Positions 6,485 through 9,734 of a stretch of DNA of 9,734 nt are shown in pieces. Made by a program: the position numbers and the translations under genes. The notes under the pieces were generated by a model. That model did not search any database, was not told where the DNA came from, and saw nothing but the letters and a program-made list of their open reading frames with translations. Source of the DNA: JABMRP01 sp964444795 (GTDB lineage: Bacteria; Planctomycetota; Planctomycetia; Pirellulales; Thermoguttaceae); contig CAYUIQ010000298.1 in the NCBI GenBank assembly GCA_964444795.1, forward strand, positions 1-9,734, in the 5' to 3' direction. How positions within the stretch are numbered: position 1 is the stretch's first letter; every line of letters begins with the position of its first letter.

Positions 6485-6617
6485 GCGCCGACGTAACTTC
6501 CTCGTCGGCCCCTGAGTCAGCGGACGTCACCTCCTGACAATCAACGACGTCCGGCGCGCTGCCAATGCGCTGCCAACCCTGCTCGAACGGTTCCGCGTCG
6601 CCGGCAGCGCGCGCTGA

Positions 6618-6758
6618 GGGTTTTACCAAGGGCTTGCCCTGTCAGGCAACTCGCGCGGCGTTTACTTCACCTTCAACCCGTTGCACCGCCGGGGATTCGC
6701 GTCTACGATCAGGTTTGTGCGTGCCGCCCACGCGCTGCCCTTCCTCGACAGATCATGA
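6618..6758 (+). pseudogene. Possible fossil of a primase-polymerase-associated gene
   Basis: A 46-codon open stretch between two in-frame stops reads GFYQGLALSGNSRGVYFTFNPLH near its start. The core SGNSRGVYFTFNPLH recalls the conserved strand GVY.TLNPV(N/H) that I remember from phage and plasmid primase-polymerase-associated proteins, where it follows a short hydrophobic and Ser-Gly-rich segment. The stretch is far too short for a gene and has no start codon or ribosome binding site, so at best it is decayed. The match is from memory and short, and chance is possible. The rest of 6485-6840 shows no gene I can support; the last 80 bases are the leader of the ThuA gene. Confidence 0.25.
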
Positions 6759-6840
6759 ATGTGTAGATACCAATGCCCTCCAGGGCGAGGGGGCCCAAAA
6801 AACAACCCCACCCCAACTCCCAACACTGGAGATTCCCACC

Positions 6841-7728
6841 ATGCAACGACGCGATTTCCTGCGAACGGCCGGCGCCGCGACGCTGGGTTTGTCGACCTTT
6901 CCGCTCGGCCGAGCCCGGGCTGCTCAAGACAGCAAGAAGAAGATCCTCTACTTCACCCGATCGGCCGGCTTCGAGCATTCGGTCGTGCGGCGTGTCGACG
7001 GACAGTTGAGCCACAGCGAACAGATCATGACCGACGTGGGCCGAGAGCAGGGTGTCGAGGTCGTCTGCTCCAAGGACGGGCGCGTGTTCGACGGCGATCT
7101 CGACCAGTTCGACGCCATCGCCTTCTACACGTCCGGCGACTTGACCCGACCGGAAGCGAAGCGGAACAACCCGCCGATGACGCCCGAGGGCAAGCAGAAG
7201 CTGCTCGATGCGGTGGCCGGCGGCAAGGGGTTCGTGGCCTTTCACGCGGCGACCGATTCCTTCCACACGCCGGGTGGCCGAAACGAGAATCAAGCCGAAC
7301 CCGATCCGTACATCGCCATGGTCGGCGGCGAGTTCATCACCCACGGCCCGCAACAGGTCGCCACGATGCGGGTCACCTCGCCGGGGTTTCCCGGTTGCGA
7401 GCGTTTGGGCAAATCGTTTGCATTGCGCGAGGAGTGGTACGCGCTGAAGAATTTCAACCCGGATATCCACGTCATCCTGGTCCAGGAGACCGAGGGGATG
7501 CAGGGCGGCTGTTACCAGCGCCCGCCGTTTCCCGCCACCTGGGCCCGCAAGCACGGCAAAGGTCGCGTGTTTCAGACCTCGCTGGGCCATCGGGAAGACG
7601 TCTGGACCAACGAACTCTTCCAGCAGTTGGTCATCGGCGGCTTCTCCTGGGTGATGAAAGAAGTCGAAGCCGACGTCACGCCCAACCTCAAGCAGGCCGC
7701 GCCAAACGCCAGCCAGTTGACGCGGTAG
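6841..7728 (+). CDS. Tat-exported ThuA-domain protein
   Basis: 295-residue protein of the ThuA family, a class I glutamine amidotransferase-like fold linked to trehalose and other sugar use and common in planctomycete catabolic gene sets. The N-terminus MQRRDFLRTAGAATLGLSTF is a twin-arginine signal with AxA-like cleavage near residues 26-28. The ThuA domain runs from KKILYFTRSAGFEH (33-46) to the C-terminus, with FDAIAFYTSGD (90-100), the signature FHAATDSFH (134-142), VGGEFITHGP (161-170) and the closing GRVFQTSLGHRED (241-253). The Cys-His-Glu triad of glutaminases is not evident, which is normal for ThuA. ATG 6841 is supported by GGAG 9 bases upstream and by the Tat motif; the open frame extends further upstream but has no signal there. 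The exact substrate is unknown. The next gene lies 68 bases downstream on the same strand. Confidence 0.9.
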   Translation: MQRRDFLRTAGAATLGLSTFPLGRARAAQDSKKKILYFTRSAGFEHSVVRRVDGQLSHSEQIMTDVGREQGVEVVCSKDGRVFDGDLDQFDAIAFYTSGDLTRPEAKRNNPPMTPEGKQKLLDAVAGGKGFVAFHAATDSFHTPGGRNENQAEPDPYIAMVGGEFITHGPQQVATMRVTSPGFPGCERLGKSFALREEWYALKNFNPDIHVILVQETEGMQGGCYQRPPFPATWARKHGKGRVFQTSLGHREDVWTNELFQQLVIGGFSWVMKEVEADVTPNLKQAAPNASQLTR

Positions 7729-7748
7729 ATGGAAACGCACGGTGCCAT

Positions 7749-7765
7749 GGGCGGCTTGCCCGCCC
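7749..7765 (+). terminator. Weak terminator-like or attenuator hairpin
   Basis: GGGCGG-CTTGC-CCGCCC forms a perfect 6-bp GC stem 20 bases after the ThuA stop, followed by TTGTCTT and not a clean U-run. It may partly terminate transcription or protect the 3' end of the ThuA message. If it is effective, the next gene is not fully co-transcribed. Confidence 0.35.
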
Positions 7766-7796
7766 TTGTCTTCAGGAACCGCTCCGAAGAGGAGAT

Positions 7797-9671
7797 ATGT
7801 CCGTCAAAAAGCCACTGACCGCTGCCGCAGTTGTGGTGATGCTGGCGGGTCTCGGCTACCTTGGCTGGTGGTATGCGAGTCGTTCTTCCGACCAGACCGA
7901 TGAGCTTGGCTTTTCCGACGACTTGCTGGCCGACAAAAACCCGGCGTTCGACCCGGGCCTGATCGATAGCCGGCCCTTTGATGATTGGGAGGTGAATCTC
8001 TCGGCGGCGGTCATCAAGCTGGACTGCCCGCCGGTCAAACCGGACCATGAATCGGAGATGCTGGTGCTTCGTTCGTCGTATGCCGACGTCGTACGGAGAG
8101 CCAAGGAACAGCGGTATGACGTATTGCCCAGCGCGAATCTGATCGACGGGGCGGCGAAGCAGTTCGATGACGGACTCTACGCGGCGGTGGATCTGGCGCT
8201 GTTTCAGGACGGGTTTGGTCGCACGCCGGCCGCGGCGGCGTTGATCAGCGACATCTTCGCAAGCCTGCCCGGCGACAGCGTGGCGCGTCCACCGCTGGCC
8301 GCGGCGCTGCGGCTTGCCGGGAAGGACGTCGATCTGACACCCGCGGAAACGGCAAGGCGGGACGAATTGCTTGCCGAATTCGCGAGTAACCCTGTCCTCA
8401 GCAAGCCAACTTCCTTCTACAACTGGACGCCCGAATTGCAGCGGGCGTGGCGGTTCTTCCGCTTCCTGCAAACGGAGTTTCACGAGGCTGATCTGGCCGT
8501 TCCCCGCGCGATTGCCGATGTACTGAAGAACGACCGGGAGTTGCTCCAGCAGTGCCGGGCCGTCCATGCGTTCTATGCGAGATTGACCAATCCGACGATT
8601 TGCCTGTCGGTCGATGCGCTAATCGACACGGACGAGTCGCTGGAGACGCTGGCAAGACAGCAAGGCGCCCGGCATGTCGGCGTCGCGATCTTTCCGCCGT
8701 CGACCAGTCGCGAAACGGAGTTGTTTGAACAGATCTTTCCCGCCGGTGCATCTAGCCAGACCAACCTGATAGCCGAATTGATCAAGCGGATCCGCTCCGG
8801 CGAGGTCGATCTTGCTCCAAAGGGCGACGCCGGATGGCACCAATACCAGGTCCACGCTCTGCAGACGATGTTGTTGCCGGGTAACGTGCGGGAGAGCGAG
8901 AAACTGTTGCTGACGGCCCAATACAAGAAACGGCTCGTCGAGGCGTTCAAGGCGCTCATCACGAAGAGGCAGGAGACGCACTCGCGGCAAATGGGAGTGG
9001 CCAAAAGTCCAGAAGGCGAAGTGCATCCGCGGCTTCGCGTCGAGCCGAGTCTGACGTTCTACCTTCGCACGGCCCGGGCGTACGCCTTCCTGCACAACTT
9101 CCTGCTGGCAACCGTCGGCCAACAGCGACTAGCCACCATGCACGGACTACGCCAAGACGGCCAGCGCCCGATGAATCTGGCCGACGAGTTGGTGGCGATC
9201 AAACAGAGGTTCTACGGTTTCTATCTCGTCGGGTGCGAAGATATTGGCATGCGGCCGAAGTTTCTCGAAGACGAACCGGTGGATCAAAACGCGGCAAAGT
9301 GGGCCGCCTTGGCTTGGCTGGAATCGATGGCCGACGATCCCGACCTGGCGTGTGACACTCGGGTGGTCGTGCCGATCTATGTCGATCCGAATTCAGGGAG
9401 GACGCGGCTCTGGGGTACGCTCGGCGTTCGCCTGGCTCATCTCGATGCGAGCTATGCACGGTCGCCGAAGATCCGCCCCATGGATCAATCCCGCGACTGG
9501 CAGGAGGTCGAAGAGTATCAACTGGCAGATCGCCACTACGTGATCCCGGTCGACGCGTTTGCCGAATTCGAGACCGATGGGCGGGACGTTCTCACGCGCG
9601 AGGAATTCCGCAAGGCGTGTGATCGGTACAAGACCAAGGAGAAGATCGTCGAAGCGTTGTCCGGGCGGTGA
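7797..9671 (+). CDS. Membrane-anchored protein of unknown function
   Basis: 624-residue protein whose family I do not recognise. After five N-terminal residues (MSVKK), a single hydrophobic helix at about 7-27 (ending LGYLGWWYAS) with no cleavage site suggests an N-terminal anchor and a large domain outside the cytoplasm. The body is largely predicted helical and soluble. A dense, likely functional block lies at 416-435 (EPSLTFYLRTARAYAFLHNF), followed by MNLADELVAIKQRFYGFY. Near the end, residues 592-603 with flank (ETDGRDVLTREEF) look like a degenerate EF-hand loop lacking the usual Gly at position 6. No catalytic motif is evident. ATG 7797 is chosen because AAGAGGAG lies directly upstream and the anchor follows; the open frame runs back to 6759 only as a shadow of the ThuA gene. 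Base composition matches its neighbours. Function cannot be assigned. Confidence 0.85.
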   Translation: MSVKKPLTAAAVVVMLAGLGYLGWWYASRSSDQTDELGFSDDLLADKNPAFDPGLIDSRPFDDWEVNLSAAVIKLDCPPVKPDHESEMLVLRSSYADVVRRAKEQRYDVLPSANLIDGAAKQFDDGLYAAVDLALFQDGFGRTPAAAALISDIFASLPGDSVARPPLAAALRLAGKDVDLTPAETARRDELLAEFASNPVLSKPTSFYNWTPELQRAWRFFRFLQTEFHEADLAVPRAIADVLKNDRELLQQCRAVHAFYARLTNPTICLSVDALIDTDESLETLARQQGARHVGVAIFPPSTSRETELFEQIFPAGASSQTNLIAELIKRIRSGEVDLAPKGDAGWHQYQVHALQTMLLPGNVRESEKLLLTAQYKKRLVEAFKALITKRQETHSRQMGVAKSPEGEVHPRLRVEPSLTFYLRTARAYAFLHNFLLATVGQQRLATMHGLRQDGQRPMNLADELVAIKQRFYGFYLVGCEDIGMRPKFLEDEPVDQNAAKWAALAWLESMADDPDLACDTRVVVPIYVDPNSGRTRLWGTLGVRLAHLDASYARSPKIRPMDQSRDWQEVEEYQLADRHYVIPVDAFAEFETDGRDVLTREEFRKACDRYKTKEKIVEALSGR

Positions 9672-9734
9672 CGTAAAGGGGCGACCTTGGTCGTTAACAA
9701 GCTGCGTGGAACCCTGACCTGTGTGGCCGTCAAG

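Noticed and set aside
6342..6629. 95-codon minus-strand frame over the tmRNA 3' end and its terminator
   Set aside because: It is antisense to structured RNA and a terminator. The RRRESNPRP stretch is the usual reverse translation of a T arm.
6565..6840. N-terminal extension of the ThuA protein
   Set aside because: The Tat signal begins exactly at ATG 6841 with a ribosome binding site before it; the extension has no recognisable content in that frame.
6709..7740. 343-codon minus-strand frame
   Set aside because: It is antisense to the ThuA gene and has no motif of its own.
6759..7796. N-terminal extension of the membrane-anchored protein
   Set aside because: It lies out of frame over the ThuA gene. 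AAGAGGAG and the membrane anchor place the start at 7797.
1..9734. CRISPR array, intact insertion sequence, or duplicated attachment site
   Set aside because: No regularly spaced repeats, no transposase and no terminal inverted repeats were seen. The ends of tRNA-Leu and tmRNA are not repeated elsewhere in the window.

Overview
This is a GC-rich chromosomal window that looks like Planctomycetota, probably Pirellulales or a relative. The main pointers are a Tat-exported Gfo/Idh/MocA oxidoreductase, a Tat-exported ThuA-domain protein, a secreted GH16 hydrolase, and tRNA and tmRNA genes without an encoded CCA. That placement is inferred from gene content; no ribosomal RNA or marker protein confirms it.

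Layout. 1-109: upstream spacer with a GC-rich stem-loop. 110-1453 (+): Gfo/Idh/MocA oxidoreductase. 1533-2336 (-): GH16 glycoside hydrolase, convergent with it. 2438-2520 (-): tRNA-Leu(UAA). 2541-2780 (-): orphan C-terminal piece of a tyrosine recombinase. 2956-3909 (-): metallo-beta-lactamase-fold nuclease of the ligase-associated/CPSF-like type. 3934-4854 (-): sugar-phosphate isomerase/epimerase-like TIM barrel, 24 bases upstream of the nuclease gene and probably co-transcribed with it. 4855-5155: divergent spacer. 5156-5944 (+): uppP. 5994-6484 (+): tmRNA transcription unit with an extended -10 promoter, a palindromic 5' leader, the mature RNA (6052-6404) and an intrinsic terminator. 6485-6840: mostly non-coding, with a possible primase-like fossil. 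6841-7728 (+): Tat-exported ThuA-domain protein. 7797-9671 (+): membrane-anchored protein of unknown function. 9672-9734: nothing recognised.

How the genes fit together. The oxidoreductase, GH16 enzyme, TIM-barrel protein and ThuA protein fit the sugar and polysaccharide catabolism common in planctomycetes, but they do not form one operon. UppP recycles the undecaprenyl carrier used for envelope polymers. tRNA-Leu and tmRNA are housekeeping RNAs.

I see no defence system, CRISPR array, intact mobile element or clear new multi-gene system. The parts most worth a second look are the recombinase remnant 20 bases from tRNA-Leu, the possible primase remnant downstream of tmRNA, the predicted SsrA tag ending in VMAA, a hairpin covering the ribosome binding site of the nuclease gene, and the large uncharacterised membrane-anchored protein.
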